Source of the DNA: Desmodus rotundus
Lineage: Eukaryota > Chordata > Mammalia > Chiroptera > Phyllostomidae
Length of the DNA: 64,000 nucleotides
Direction: 5' to 3'
NCBI RefSeq assembly: GCF_022682495.2
Contig: NW_026527287.1
Span: forward strand, 1-64,000
Shown here piece by piece: positions 7,805 to 21,461 of this stretch. How positions within the stretch are numbered: position 1 is the stretch's first letter; each line of letters opens with the position of its first letter. The notes under the pieces were generated by a model. That model did not search any database. It was given only the letters and a program-made list of their open reading frames with translations, and had not been told where the DNA came from. The position numbers were made by a program, and so were the translations under genes.

Positions 7805-9755
7805 CCCAGCAGCTCTCCCACCCCCGCAGAGGCAGAGTGCCAGGGAAGAACTAGGGACCTGGGGCCGGGAAGAGGGGCCGGCCACGGTTCCGCGCCAGGT
7901 GGAGCGGTCCCGGCGGGCGGGTGGGCGGGACCCTCGTCCACGGACCGGTCCTCCCGTGGGGAGTCTGGCCCGTGCCCCGCCTGGGAGGCTAAGAGCCTTG
8001 CTTCGCCTGCAACGCCCCCACCCTGCCACAAGGCGGCAGACTTGGACCCAGCCGCTTCAGCCCTCCAGTCTGTGCAGAACCACCCAAAAATGGAGTGTGA
8101 CCGCTGCGACCTCAGTCCCCCAGAGCTCGAACCCCGACCTCTGTGAGGGAATCGGCGGCCTCCTGTCCTTGGCGTCCGCAAAAGGCATTCACCTGCGGTG
8201 AACCAGGGCCTCGGGAGAGCAGGGCCAGGCCCCATGGTAGGAGCCCGGGGGAGGCAACGGCAGCCTCTGCGGCCAGGCCTCGGGCTCTCGCCGGGGCTCT
8301 CTCGGGGCGCGGGCACCCTCTCTCGCCTAGAGAGTGCCCACGCCGTCCCTTGACCCCAGCGAGACACCTGCTTCCCGTGACAAGAGGCCCCCTGCCTCCA
8401 TGGAGCTTGGAACTCTGGGGCCGGGCTGCGGGTCACTGGGCTAAGTGGCTGGAAACGCGCAGACCCCTCCGTCCCGACCGCCCCACTGCGAAGATCCCCC
8501 TGCTCTTCCATCCGTAGGGGGGTCGCCCCTTACGGATGGAAGAGCAGGCGGGAGGCCCCCAGGAGATGGCATTTGTCAGAGCCGCAGCTGGCCGGTTTCG
8601 GGCCGAGACGCGGGACCCGGCAGGTAGAGGGCAGGCAGCCCCACCACAAGCCTCCCTCGGGGCAACGGGCCCCACCCTGGACATCTCAGGCCTGCTTCAC
8701 AGAGTCCCTGGGGTCCTGTCCGTGGAACTGGAAGCTCTCCCCGCCACCCAGAGGTCCGTTCCTTTGCCCGTGGACCACACTTGCCGGCGCGTCTCCCACC
8801 CCGGCAGAGGCAGAGTGCCAAGGGAGAACTAGGGACCCGGGGCCACGATGAGGGGCGGGCCAGGGTTCCGCGCCTGGTGGGCAGGGGCCCGGGCGGTCCG
8901 GACCCACGCCCAGGGACCCCGTCTCCCGGGGGGACTCGGGCCTGAGGCCTGCCTGGGGGGCTGAGAGTCTTTCTGGGCTCAAACGGCCCCACCCTGCCCC
9001 GAGGCGGCAAACGTGCACCGAGACGCTTCGACTCTCTAAAGTCTGGGCTGGACTTGGCGAGAAGGGACTGTGTCCGCTGGGACCCGGGTCCCACAGAGCT
9101 CGAACCCCCCTCCCCGTGAAGGCATCCGCGGCCTGTGGTCCTTGGTGTCCGCAAAAGGCATTCACCTGCGGAGAACCTGGGCCCAGGTGAGCGGGACCAG
9201 GCCCCACGGCAGGAGCCTAGGGAGGCCCCTGGAGCCACGGGGGCCAGGGCCGGGCATTTTCCCGGGTGCTCTCTCGGGTCCCGGGTGCCCTCTCTCGCCC
9301 GGGGAGTGCCCACGCCGTCCCTTGACCCCCGCAGGACGCCTGCATCCCGCCATAAGCGGCCCACCTCCTCCACGGAGCGCGGACACAGGGGGCCGGGGTG
9401 CGAGCAACTGGCCTACGTGGCGGCAAACCCGCAGACCCCTCCGTCCCGTCCCCGCCACTGCGAAGATCCCCCTGTTCTTCCATCCGTAAAGGGGTCCCCC
9501 TTTACGGATGGAAGAACAGGGGGGAGGCGCCCAGGAGATGGCTTTTGTCCGAGCCGCGGCTGGGTGGTTTTCGGGCCAAGAGGCGGGGCCGCGCAGGCGC
9601 AGGCAGGCCCCCCCACCACAAGCATCCCTCCGGGCAACGTGCCCCCCCCCTCGAGATATCAGGCCAGGTCCACAGGGTCCCTGGGCTGGTGTCAGAGTTA
9701 ACGGAAGCCCTCCCTGCCATCCAGAGGACCGTGCGTTTTCCCGTGGACCACACTT
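7805..9755. repeat. Unit 5
   Basis: Complete, 1,951 bp. Alleles C C G C C G | C; palindromes 8496-8551 (745C breaks one pair) and 9468-9523. It is the only unit combining 745C with 843C (8647). Confidence 0.95.
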
Positions 9756-11706
9756 CCCAGCAGCTCTCCCACCCCCGCAGAGGCAGAGTGCCAGGGAAGA
9801 ACTAGGGACCTGGGGCCGGGAAGAGGGGCCGGCCACGGTTCCGCGCCAGGTGGAGCGGTCCCGGCGGGCGGGTGGGCGGGACCCTCGTCCACGGACCGGT
9901 CCTCCCGTGGGGAGTCTGGCCCGTGCCCCGCCTGGGAGGCTAAGAGCCTTGCTTCGCCTGCAACGCCCCCACCCTGCCACAAGGCGGCAGACTTGGACCC
10001 AGCCGCTTCAGCCCTCCAGTCTGTGCAGAACCACCCAAAAATGGAGTGTGACCGCTGCGACCTCAGTCCCCCAGAGCTCGAACCCCGACCTCTGTGAGGG
10101 AATCGGCGGCCTCCTGTCCTTGGCGTCCGCAAAAGGCATTCACCTGCGGTGAACCAGGGCCTCGGGAGAGCAGGGCCAGGCCCCATGGTAGGAGCCCGGG
10201 GGAGGCAACGGCAGCCTCTGCGGCCAGGCCTCGGGCTCTCGCCGGGGCTCTCTCGGGGCGCGGGCACCCTCTCTCGCCTAGAGAGTGCCCACGCCGTCCC
10301 TTGACCCCAGCGAGACACCTGCTTCCCGTGACAAGAGGCCCCCTGCCTCCATGGAGCTTGGAACTCTGGGGCCGGGCTGCGGGTCACTGGGCTAAGTGGC
10401 TGGAAACGCGCAGACCCCTCCGTCCCGACCGCCCCACTGCGAAGATCCCCCTGCTCTTCCATCCGTAGGGGGGTCGCCCCTTACGGATGGAAGAACAGGC
10501 GGGAGGCCCCCAGGAGATGGCATTTGTCAGAGCCGCAGCTGGCCGGTTTCGGGCCGAGACGCGGGACCCGGCAGGTAGAGGGCAGGCAGCCCCACCAGAA
10601 GCCTCCCTCGGGGCAACGGGCCCCACCCTGGACATCTCAGGCCTGCTTCACAGAGTCCCTGGGGTCCTGTCCGTGGAACTGGAAGCTCTCCCCGCCACCC
10701 AGAGGTCCGTTCCTTTGCCCGTGGACCACACTTGCCGGCGCGTCTCCCACCCCGGCAGAGGCAGAGTGCCAAGGGAGAACTAGGGACCCGGGGCCACGAT
10801 GAGGGGCGGGCCAGGGTTCCGCGCCTGGTGGGCAGGGGCCCGGGCGGTCCGGACCCACGCCCAGGGACCCCGTCTCCCGGGGGGACTCGGGCCTGAGGCC
10901 TGCCTGGGGGGCTGAGAGTCTTTCTGGGCTCAAACGGCCCCACCCTGCCCCGAGGCGGCAAACGTGCACCGAGACGCTTCGACTCTCTAAAGTCTGGGCT
11001 GGACTTGGCGAGAAGGGACTGTGTCCGCTGGGACCCGGGTCCCACAGAGCTCGAACCCCCCTCCCCGTGAAGGCATCCGCGGCCTGTGGTCCTTGGTGTC
11101 CGCAAAAGGCATTCACCTGCGGAGAACCTGGGCCCAGGTGAGCGGGACCAGGCCCCACGGCAGGAGCCTAGGGAGGCCCCTGGAGCCACGGGGGCCAGGG
11201 CCGGGCATTTTCCCGGGTGCTCTCTCGGGTCCCGGGTGCCCTCTCTCGCCCGGGGAGTGCCCACGCCGTCCCTTGACCCCCGCAGGACGCCTGCATCCCG
11301 CCATAAGCGGCCCACCTCCTCCACGGAGCGCGGACACAGGGGGCCGGGGTGCGAGCAACTGGCCTACGTGGCGGCAAACCCGCAGACCCCTCCGTCCCGT
11401 CCCCGCCACTGCGAAGATCCCCCTGTTCTTCCATCCGTAAAGGGGTCCCCCTTTACGGATGGAAGAACAGGGGGGAGGCGCCCAGGAGATGGCTTTTGTC
11501 CGAGCCGCGGCTGGGTGGTTTTCGGGCCAAGAGGCGGGGCCGCGCAGGCGCAGGCAGGCCCCCCCACCACAAGCATCCCTCCGGGCAACGTGCCCCCCCC
11601 CTCGAGATATCAGGCCAGGTCCACAGGGTCCCTGGGCTGGTGTCAGAGTTAACGGAAGCCCTCCCTGCCATCCAGAGGACCGTGCGTTTTCCCGTGGACC
11701 ACACTT
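9756..11706. repeat. Unit 6
   Basis: Complete, 1,951 bp. Alleles C C A C G G | C; palindromes 10447-10502 (two arm mismatches) and 11419-11474. Same haplotype as units 26 and 27. Confidence 0.95.
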
Positions 11707-13657
11707 CCCAGCAGCTCTCCCACCCCCGCAGAGGCAGAGTGCCAGGGAAGAACTAGGGACCTGGGGCCGGGAAGAGGGGCCGGCCACGGTTCCGCGCCAG
11801 GTGGAGCGGTCCCGGCGGGCGGGTGGGCGGGACCCTCGTCCACGGACCGGTCCTCCCGTGGGGAGTCTGGCCCGTGCCCCGCCTGGGAGGCTAAGAGCCT
11901 TGCTTCGCCTGCAACGCCCCCACCCTGCCACAAGGCGGCAGACTTGGACCCAGCCGCTTCAGCCCTCCAGTCTGTGCAGAACCACCCAAAAATGGAGTGT
12001 GACCGCTGCGACCTCAGTCCCCCAGAGCTCGAACCCCGACCTCTGTGAGGGAATCGGCGGCCTCCTGTCCTTGGCGTCCGCAAAAGGCATTCACCTGCGG
12101 TGAACCAGGGCCTCGGGAGAGCAGGGCCAGGCCCCATGGTAGGAGCCCGGGGGAGGCAACGGCAGCCTCTGCGGCCAGGCCTCGGGCTCTCGCCGGGGCT
12201 CTCTCGGGGCGCGGGCACCCTCTCTCGCCTAGAGAGTGCCCACGCCGTCCCTTGACCCCAGCGAGACACCTGCTTCCCGTGACAAGAGGCCCCCTGCCTC
12301 CATGGAGCTTGGAACTCTGGGGCCGGGCTGCGGGTCACTGGGCTAAGTGGCTGGAAACGCGCAGACCCCTCCGTCCCGACCGCCCCACTGCGAAGATCCC
12401 CCTGCTCTTCCATCCGTAGGGGGGTCGCCCCTTACGGATGGAAGAGCAGGGGGGAGGCCCCCAGGAGATGGCATTTGTCAGAGCCGCAGCTGGCCGGTTT
12501 CGGGCCGAGACGCGGGACCCGGCAGGTAGAGGGCAGGCAGCCCCACCAGAAGCCTCCCTCGGGGCAACGGGCCCCACCCTGGACATCTCAGGCCTGCTTC
12601 ACAGAGTCCCTGGGGTCCTGTCCGTGGAACTGGAAGCTCTCCCCGCCACCCAGAGGTCCGTTCCTTTGCCCGTGGACCACACTTGCCGGCGCGTCTCCCA
12701 CCCCGGCAGAGGCAGAGTGCCAAGGGAGAACTAGGGACCCGGGGCCACGATGAGGGGCGGGCCAGGGTTCCGCGCCTGGTGGGCAGGGGCCCGGGCGGTC
12801 CGGACCCACGCCCAGGGACCCCGTCTCCCGGGGGGACTCGGGCCTGAGGCCTGCCTGGGGGGCTGAGAGTCTTTCTGGGCTCAAACGGCCCCACCCTGCC
12901 CCGAGGCGGCAAACGTGCACCGAGACGCTTCGACTCTCTAAAGTCTGGGCTGGACTTGGCGAGAAGGGACTGTGTCCGCTGGGACCCGGGTCCCACAGAG
13001 CTCGAACCCCCCTCCCCGTGAAGGCATCCGCGGCCTGTGGTCCTTGGTGTCCGCAAAAGGCATTCACCTGCGGAGAACCTGGGCCCAGGTGAGCGGGACC
13101 AGGCCCCACGGCAGGAGCCTAGGGAGGCCCCTGGAGCCACGGGGGCCAGGGCCGGGCATTTTCCCGGGTGCTCTCTCGGGTCCCGGGTGCCCTCTCTCGC
13201 CCGGGGAGTGCCCACGCCGTCCCTTGACCCCCGCAGGACGCCTGCATCCCGCCATAAGCGGCCCACCTCCTCCACGGAGCGCGGACACAGGGGGCCGGGG
13301 TGCGAGCAACTGGCCTACGTGGCGGCAAACCCGCAGACCCCTCCGTCCCGTCCCCGCCACTGCGAAGATCCCCCTGTTCTTCCATCCGTAAAGGGGTCCC
13401 CCTTTACGGATGGAAGAACAGGGGGGAGGCGCCCAGGAGATGGCTTTTGTCCGAGCCGCGGCTGGGTGGTTTTCGGGCCAAGAGGCGGGGCCGCGCAGGC
13501 GCAGGCAGGCCCCCCCACCACAAGCATCCCTCCGGGCAACGTGCCCCCCCCCTTGAGATATCAGGCCAGGTCCACAGGGTCCCTGGGCTGGTGTCAGAGT
13601 TAACGGAAGCCCTCCCTGCCATCCAGAGGACCGTGCGTTTTCCCGTGGACCACACTT
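11707..13657. repeat. Unit 7
   Basis: Complete, 1,951 bp. Alleles C C G G G G | T; palindromes 12398-12453 (fully paired) and 13370-13425. The CTCGAG site is lost. Confidence 0.95.
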
Positions 13658-15608
13658 CCCAGCAGCTCTCCCACCCCCGCAGAGGCAGAGTGCCAGGGAA
13701 GAACTAGGGACCTGGGGCCGGGAAGAGGGGCCGGCCACGGTTCCGCGCCAGGTGGAGCGGTCCCGGCGGGCGGGTGGGCGGGACCCTCGTCCACGGACCG
13801 GTCCTCCCGTGGGGAGTCTGGCCCGTGCCCCGCCTGGGAGGCTAAGAGCCTTGCTTCGCCTGCAACGCCCCCACCCTGCCACAAGGCGGCAGACTTGGAC
13901 CCAGCCGCTTCAGCCCTCCAGTCTGTGCAGAACCACCCAAAAATGGAGTGTGACCGCTGCGACCTCAGTCCCCCAGAGCTCGAACCCCGACCTCTGTGAG
14001 GGAATCGGCGGCCTCCTGTCCTTGGCGTCCGCAAAAGGCATTCACCTGCGGTGAACCAGGGCCTCGGGAGAGCAGGGCCAGGCCCCATGGTAGGAGCCCG
14101 GGGGAGGCAACGGCAGCCTCTGCGGCCAGGCCTCGGGCTCTCGCCGGGGCTCTCTCGGGGCGCGGGCACCCTCTCTCGCCTAGAGAGTGCCCACGCCGTC
14201 CCTTGACCCCAGCGAGACACCTGCTTCCCGTGACAAGAGGCCCCCTGCCTCCATGGAGCTTGGAACTCTGGGGCCGGGCTGCGGGTCACTGGGCTAAGTG
14301 GCTGGAAACGCGCAGACCCCTCCGTCCCGACCGCCCCACTGCGAAGATCCCCCTGCTCTTCCATCCGTAGGGGGGTCGCCCCTTACGGATGGAAGAGCAG
14401 GGGGGAGGCCCCCAGGAGATGGCATTTGTCAGAGCCGCAGCTGGCCGGTTTCGGGCCGAGACGCGGGACCCGGCAGGTAGAGGGCAGGCAGCCCCACCAG
14501 AAGCCTCCCTCGGGGCAACGGGCCCCACCCTGGACATCTCAGGCCTGCTTCACAGAGTCCCTGGGGTCCTGTCCGTGGAACTGGAAGCTCTCCCCGCCAC
14601 CCAGAGGTCCGTTCCTTTGCCCGTGGACCACACTTGCCGGCGCGTCTCCCACCCCGGCAGAGGCAGAGTGCCAAGGGAGAACTAGGGACCCGGGGCCACG
14701 ATGAGGGGCGGGCCAGGGTTCCGCGCCTGGTGGGCAGGGGCCCGGGCGGTCCGGACCCACGCCCAGGGACCCCGTCTCCCGGGGGGACTCGGGCCTGAGG
14801 CCTGCCTGGGGGGCTGAGAGTCTTTCTGGGCTCAAACGGCCCCACCCTGCCCCGAGGCGGCAAACGTGCACCGAGACGCTTCGACTCTCTAAAGTCTGGG
14901 CTGGACTTGGCGAGAAGGGACTGTGTCCGCTGGGACCCGGGTCCCACAGAGCTCGAACCCCCCTCCCCGTGAAGGCATCCGCGGCCTGTGGTCCTTGGTG
15001 TCCGCAAAAGGCATTCACCTGCGGAGAACCTGGGCCCAGGTGAGCGGGACCAGGCCCCACGGCAGGAGCCTAGGGAGGCCCCTGGAGCCACGGGGGCCAG
15101 GGCCGGGCATTTTCCCGGGTGCTCTCTCGGGTCCCGGGTGCCCTCTCTCGCCCGGGGAGTGCCCACGCCGTCCCTTGACCCCCGCAGGACGCCTGCATCC
15201 CGCCATAAGCGGCCCACCTCCTCCACGGAGCGCGGACACAGGGGGCCGGGGTGCGAGCAACTGGCCTACGTGGCGGCAAACCCGCAGACCCCTCCGTCCC
15301 GTCCCCGCCACTGCGAAGATCCCCCTGTTCTTCCATCCGTAAAGGGGTCCCCCTTTACGGATGGAAGAACAGGGGGGAGGCGCCCAGGAGATGGCTTTTG
15401 TCCGAGCCGCGGCTGGGTGGTTTTCGGGCCAAGAGGCGGGGCCGCGCAGGCGCAGGCAGGCCCCCCCACCACAAGCATCCCTCCGGGCAACGTGCCCCCC
15501 CCCTCGAGATATCAGGCCAGGTCCACAGGGTCCCTGGGCTGGTGTCAGAGTTAACGGAAGCCCTCCCTGCCATCCAGAGGACCGTGCGTTTTCCCGTGGA
15601 CCACACTT
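13658..15608. repeat. Unit 8
   Basis: Complete, 1,951 bp. Alleles C C G G G G | C; palindromes 14349-14404 (fully paired) and 15321-15376. Matches unit 1. Confidence 0.95.
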
Positions 15609-17559
15609 CCCAGCAGCTCTCCCACCCCCGCAGAGGCAGAGTGCCAGGGAAGAACTAGGGACCTGGGGCCGGGAAGAGGGGCCGGCCACGGTTCCGCGCC
15701 AGGTGGAGCGGTCCCGGCGGGCGGGTGGGCGGGACCCTCGTCCACGGACCGGTCCTCCCGTGGGGAGTCTGGCCCGTGCCCCGCCTGGGAGGCTAAGAGC
15801 CTTGCTTCGCCTGCAACGCCCCCACCCTGCCACAAGGCGGCAGACTTGGACCCAGCCGCTTCAGCCCTCCAGTCTGTGCAGAACCACCCAAAAATGGAGT
15901 GTGACCGCTGCGACCTCAGTCCCCCAGAGCTCGAACCCCGACCTCTGTGAGGGAATCGGCGGCCTCCTGTCCTTGGCGTCCGCAAAAGGCATTCACCTGC
16001 GGTGAACCAGGGCCTCGGGAGAGCAGGGCCAGGCCCCATGGTAGGAGCCCGGGGGAGGCAACGGCAGCCTCTGCGGCCAGGCCTCGGGCTCTCGCCGGGG
16101 CTCTCTCGGGGCGCGGGCACCCTCTCTCGCCTAGAGAGTGCCCACGCCGTCCCTTGACCCCAGCGAGACACCTGCTTCCCGTGACAAGAGGCCCCCTGCC
16201 TCCATGGAGCTTGGAACTCTGGGGCCGGGCTGCGGGTCACTGGGCTAAGTGGCTGGAAACGCGCAGACCCCTCCGTCCCGACCGCCCCACTGCGAAGATC
16301 CCCCTGCTCTTCCATCCGTAGGGGGGTCGCCCCTTACGGATGGAAGAACAGGGGGGAGGCCCCCAGGAGATGGCATTTGTCAGAGCCGCAGCTGGCCGGT
16401 TTCGGGCCGAGACGCGGGACCCGGCAGGTAGAGGGCAGGCAGCCCCACCAGAAGCCTCCCTCGGGGCAACGGGCCCCACCCTGGACATCTCAGGCCTGCT
16501 TCACAGAGTCCCTGGGGTCCTGTCCGTGGAACTGGAAGCTCTCCCCGCCACCCAGAGGTCCGTTCCTTTGCCCGTGGACCACACTTGCCGGCGCGTCTCC
16601 CACCCCGGCAGAGGCAGAGTGCCAAGGGAGAACTAGGGACCCGGGGCCACGATGAGGGGCGGGCCAGGGTTCCGCGCCTGGTGGGCAGGGGCCCGGGCGG
16701 TCCGGACCCACGCCCAGGGACCCCGTCTCCCGGGGGGACTCGGGCCTGAGGCCTGCCTGGGGGGCTGAGAGTCTTTCTGGGCTCAAACGGCCCCACCCTG
16801 CCCCGAGGCGGCAAACGTGCACCGAGACGCTTCGACTCTCTAAAGTCTGGGCTGGACTTGGCGAGAAGGGACTGTGTCCGCTGGGACCCGGGTCCCACAG
16901 AGCTCGAACCCCCCTCCCCGTGAAGGCATCCGCGGCCTGTGGTCCTTGGTGTCCGCAAAAGGCATTCACCTGCGGAGAACCTGGGCCCAGGTGAGCGGGA
17001 CCAGGCCCCACGGCAGGAGCCTAGGGAGGCCCCTGGAGCCACGGGGGCCAGGGCCGGGCATTTTCCCGGGTGCTCTCTCGGGTCCCGGGTGCCCTCTCTC
17101 GCCCGGGGAGTGCCCACGCCGTCCCTTGACCCCCGCAGGACGCCTGCATCCCGCCATAAGCGGCCCACCTCCTCCACGGAGCGCGGACACAGGGGGCCGG
17201 GGTGCGAGCAACTGGCCTACGTGGCGGCAAACCCGCAGACCCCTCCGTCCCGTCCCCGCCACTGCGAAGATCCCCCTGTTCTTCCATCCGTAAAGGGGTC
17301 CCCCTTTACGGATGGAAGAACAGGGGGGAGGCGCCCAGGAGATGGCTTTTGTCCGAGCCGCGGCTGGGTGGTTTTCGGGCCAAGAGGCGGGGCCGCGCAG
17401 GCGCAGGCAGGCCCCCCCACCACAAGCATCCCTCCGGGCAACGTGCCCCCCCCCTCGAGATATCAGGCCAGGTCCACAGGGTCCCTGGGCTGGTGTCAGA
17501 GTTAACGGAAGCCCTCCCTGCCATCCAGAGGACCGTGCGTTTTCCCGTGGACCACACTT
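15609..17559. repeat. Unit 9
   Basis: Complete, 1,951 bp. Alleles C C A G G G | C; palindromes 16300-16355 (C-A mismatch) and 17272-17327. Matches unit 2. Confidence 0.95.
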
Positions 17560-19510
17560 CCCAGCAGCTCTCCCACCCCCGCAGAGGCAGAGTGCCAGGG
17601 AAGAACTAGGGACCTGGGGCCGGGAAGAGGGGCCGGCCACGGTTCCGCGCCAGGTGGAGCGGTCCCGGCGGGCGGGTGGGCGGGACCCTCGTCCACGGAC
17701 CGGTCCTCCCGTGGGGAGTCTGGCCCGTGCCCCGCCTGGGAGGCTAAGAGCCTTGCTTCGCCTGCAACGCCCCCACCCTGCCACAAGGCGGCAGACTTGG
17801 ACCCAGCCGCTTCAGCCCTCCAGTCTGTGCAGAACCACCCAAAAATGGAGTGTGACCGCTGCGACCTCAGTCCCCCAGAGCTCGAACCCCGACCTCTGTG
17901 AGGGAATCGGCGGCCTCCTGTCCTTGGCGTCCGCAAAAGGCATTCACCTGCGGTGAACCAGGGCCTCGGGAGAGCAGGGCCAGGACCCATGGTAGGAGCC
18001 CGGGGGAGGCAACGGCAGCCTCTGCGGCCAGGCCTCGGGCTCTCGCCGGGGCTCTCTCGGGGCGCGGGCACCCTCTCTCGCCTAGAGAGTGCCCACGCCG
18101 TCCCTTGACCCCAGCGAGACACCTGCTTCCCGTGACAAGAGGCCCCCTGCCTCCATGGAGCTTGGAACTCTGGGGCCGGGCTGCGGGTCACTGGGCTAAG
18201 TGGCTGGAAACGCGCAGACCCCTCCGTCCCGACCGCCCCACTGCGAAGATCCCCCTGCTCTTCCATCCGTAGGGGGGTCGCCCCTTACGGATGGAAGAGC
18301 AGGCGGGAGGCCCCCAGGAGATGGCATTTGTCAGAGCCGCAGCTGGCCGGTTTCGGGCCGAGACGCGGGACCCGGCAGGTAGAGGGCAGGCAGCCCCACC
18401 AGAAGCCTCCCTCGGGGCAACGGGCCCCACCCTGGACATCTCAGGCCTGCTTCACAGAGTCCCTGGGGTCCTGTCCATGGAACTGGAAGCTCTCCCCGCC
18501 ACCCAGAGGTCCGTTCCTTTGCCCGTGGACCACACTTGCCGGCGCGTCTCCCACCCCGGCAGAGGCAGAGTGCCAAGGGAGAACTAGGGACCCGGGGCCA
18601 CGATGAGGGGCGGGCCAGGGTTCCGCGCCTGGTGGGCAGGGGCCCGGGCGGTCCGGACCCACGCCCAGGGACCCCGTCTCCCGGGGGGACTCGGGCCTGA
18701 GGCCTGCCTGGGGGGCTGAGAGTCTTTCTGGGCTCAAACGGCCCCACCCTGCCCCGAGGCGGCAAACGTGCACCGAGACGCTTCGACTCTCTAAAGTCTG
18801 GGCTGGACTTGGCGAGAAGGGACTGTGTCCGCTGGGACCCGGGTCCCACAGAGCTCGAACCCCCCTCCCCGTGAAGGCATCCGCGGCCTGTGGTCCTTGG
18901 TGTCCGCAAAAGGCATTCACCTGCGGAGAACCTGGGCCCAGGTGAGCGGGACCAGGCCCCACGGCAGGAGCCTAGGGAGGCCCCTGGAGCCACGGGGGCC
19001 AGGGCCGGGCATTTTCCCGGGTGCTCTCTCGGGTCCCGGGTGCCCTCTCTCGCCCGGGGAGTGCCCACGCCGTCCCTTGACCCCCGCAGGACGCCTGCAT
19101 CCCGCCATAAGCGGCCCACCTCCTCCACGGAGCGCGGACACAGGGGGCCGGGGTGCGAGCAACTGGCCTACGTGGCGGCAAACCCGCAGACCCCTCCGTC
19201 CCGTCCCCGCCACTGCGAAGATCCCCCTGTTCTTCCATCCGTAAAGGGGTCCCCCTTTACGGATGGAAGAACAGGGGGGAGGCGCCCAGGAGATGGCTTT
19301 TGTCCGAGCCGCGGCTGGGTGGTTTTCGGGCCAAGAGGCGGGGCCGCGCAGGCGCAGGCAGGCCCCCCCACCACAAGCATCCCTCCGGGCAACGTGCCCC
19401 CCCCCTCGAGATATCAGGCCAGGTCCACAGGGTCCCTGGGCTGGTGTCAGAGTTAACGGAAGCCCTCCCTGCCATCCAGAGGACCGTGCGTTTTCCCGTG
19501 GACCACACTT
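17560..19510. repeat. Unit 10
   Basis: Complete, 1,951 bp. Alleles A C G C G A | C; palindromes 18251-18306 (745C) and 19223-19278. The A at 18477 lies exactly 13,657 bp from the same private variant in unit 3. Confidence 0.95.
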
Positions 19511-21461
19511 CCCAGCAGCTCTCCCACCCCCGCAGAGGCAGAGTGCCAGGGAAGAACTAGGGACCTGGGGCCGGGAAGAGGGGCCGGCCACGGTTCCGCG
19601 CCAGGTGGAGCGGTCCCGGCGGGCGGGTGGGCGGGACCCTCGTCCACGGACCGGTCCTCCCGTGGGGAGTCTGGCCCGTGCCCCGCCTGGGAGGCTAAGA
19701 GCCTTGCTTCGCCTGCAACGCCCCCACCCTGCCACAAGGCGGCAGACTTGGACCCAGCCGCTTCAGCCCTCCAGTCTGTGCAGAACCACCCAAAAATGGA
19801 GTGTGACCGCTGCGACCTCAGTCCCCCAGAGCTCGAACCCCGACCTCTGTGAGGGAATCGGCGGCCTCCTGTCCTTGGCGTCCGCAAAAGGCATTCACCT
19901 GCGGTGAACCAGGGCCTCGGGAGAGCAGGGCCAGGCCCCATGGTAGGAGCCCGGGGGAGGCAACGGCAGCCTCTGCGGCCAGGCCTCGGGCTCTCGCCGG
20001 GGCTCTCTCGGGGCGCGGGCACCCTCTCTCGCCTAGAGAGTGCCCACGCCGTCCCTTGACCCCAGCGAGACACCTGCTTCCCGTGACAAGAGGCCCCCTG
20101 CCTCCATGGAGCTTGGAACTCTGGGGCCGGGCTGCGGGTCACTGGGCTAAGTGGCTGGAAACGCGCAGACCCCTCCGTCCCGACCGCCCCACTGCGAAGA
20201 TCCCCCTGCTCTTCCATCCGTAGGGGGGTCGCCCCTTACGGATGGAAGAGCAGGGGGGAGGCCCCCAGGAGATGGCATTTGTCAGAGCCGCAGCTGGCCG
20301 GTTTCGGGCCGAGACGCGGGACCCGGCAGGTAGAGGGCAGGCAGCCCCACCAGAAGCCTCCCTCGGGGCAACGGGCCCCACCCTGGACATCTCAGGCCTG
20401 CTTCACAGAGTCCCTGGGGTCCTGTCCGTGGAACTGGAAGCTCTCCCCGCCACCCAGAGGTCCGTTCCTTTGCCCGTGGACCACACTTGCCGGCGCGTCT
20501 CCCACCCCGGCAGAGGCAGAGTGCCAAGGGAGAACTAGGGACCCGGGGCCACGATGAGGGGCGGGCCAGGGTTCCGCGCCTGGTGGGCAGGGGCCCGGGC
20601 GGTCCGGACCCACGCCCAGGGACCCCGTCTCCCGGGGGGACTCGGGCCTGAGGCCTGCCTGGGGGGCTGAGAGTCTTTCTGGGCTCAAACGGCCCCACCC
20701 TGCCCCGAGGCGGCAAACGTGCACCGAGACGCTTCGACTCTCTAAAGTCTGGGCTGGACTTGGCGAGAAGGGACTGTGTCCGCTGGGACCCGGGTCCCAC
20801 AGAGCTCGAACCCCCCTCCCCGTGAAGGCATCCGCGGCCTGTGGTCCTTGGTGTCCGCAAAAGGCATTCACCTGCGGAGAACCTGGGCCCAGGTGAGCGG
20901 GACCAGGCCCCACGGCAGGAGCCTAGGGAGGCCCCTGGAGCCACGGGGGCCAGGGCCGGGCATTTTCCCGGGTGCTCTCTCGGGTCCCGGGTGCCCTCTC
21001 TCGCCCGGGGAGTGCCCACGCCGTCCCTTGACCCCCGCAGGACGCCTGCATCCCGCCATAAGCGGCCCACCTCCTCCACGGAGCGCGGACACAGGGGGCC
21101 GGGGTGCGAGCAACTGGCCTACGTGGCGGCAAACCCGCAGACCCCTCCGTCCCGTCCCCGCCACTGCGAAGATCCCCCTGTTCTTCCATCCGTAAAGGGG
21201 TCCCCCTTTACGGATGGAAGAACAGGGGGGAGGCGCCCAGGAGATGGCTTTTGTCCGAGCCGCGGCTGGGTGGTTTTCGGGCCAAGAGGCGGGGCCGCGC
21301 AGGCGCAGGCAGGCCCCCCCACCACAAGCATCCCTCCGGGCAACGTGCCCCCCCCCTTGAGATATCAGGCCAGGTCCACAGGGTCCCTGGGCTGGTGTCA
21401 GAGTTAACGGAAGCCCTCCCTGCCATCCAGAGGACCGTGCGTTTTCCCGTGGACCACACTT
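19511..21461. repeat. Unit 11
   Basis: Complete, 1,951 bp. Alleles C C G G G G | T; palindromes 20202-20257 and 21174-21229. First of seven successive units carrying 1848T. Confidence 0.95.
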
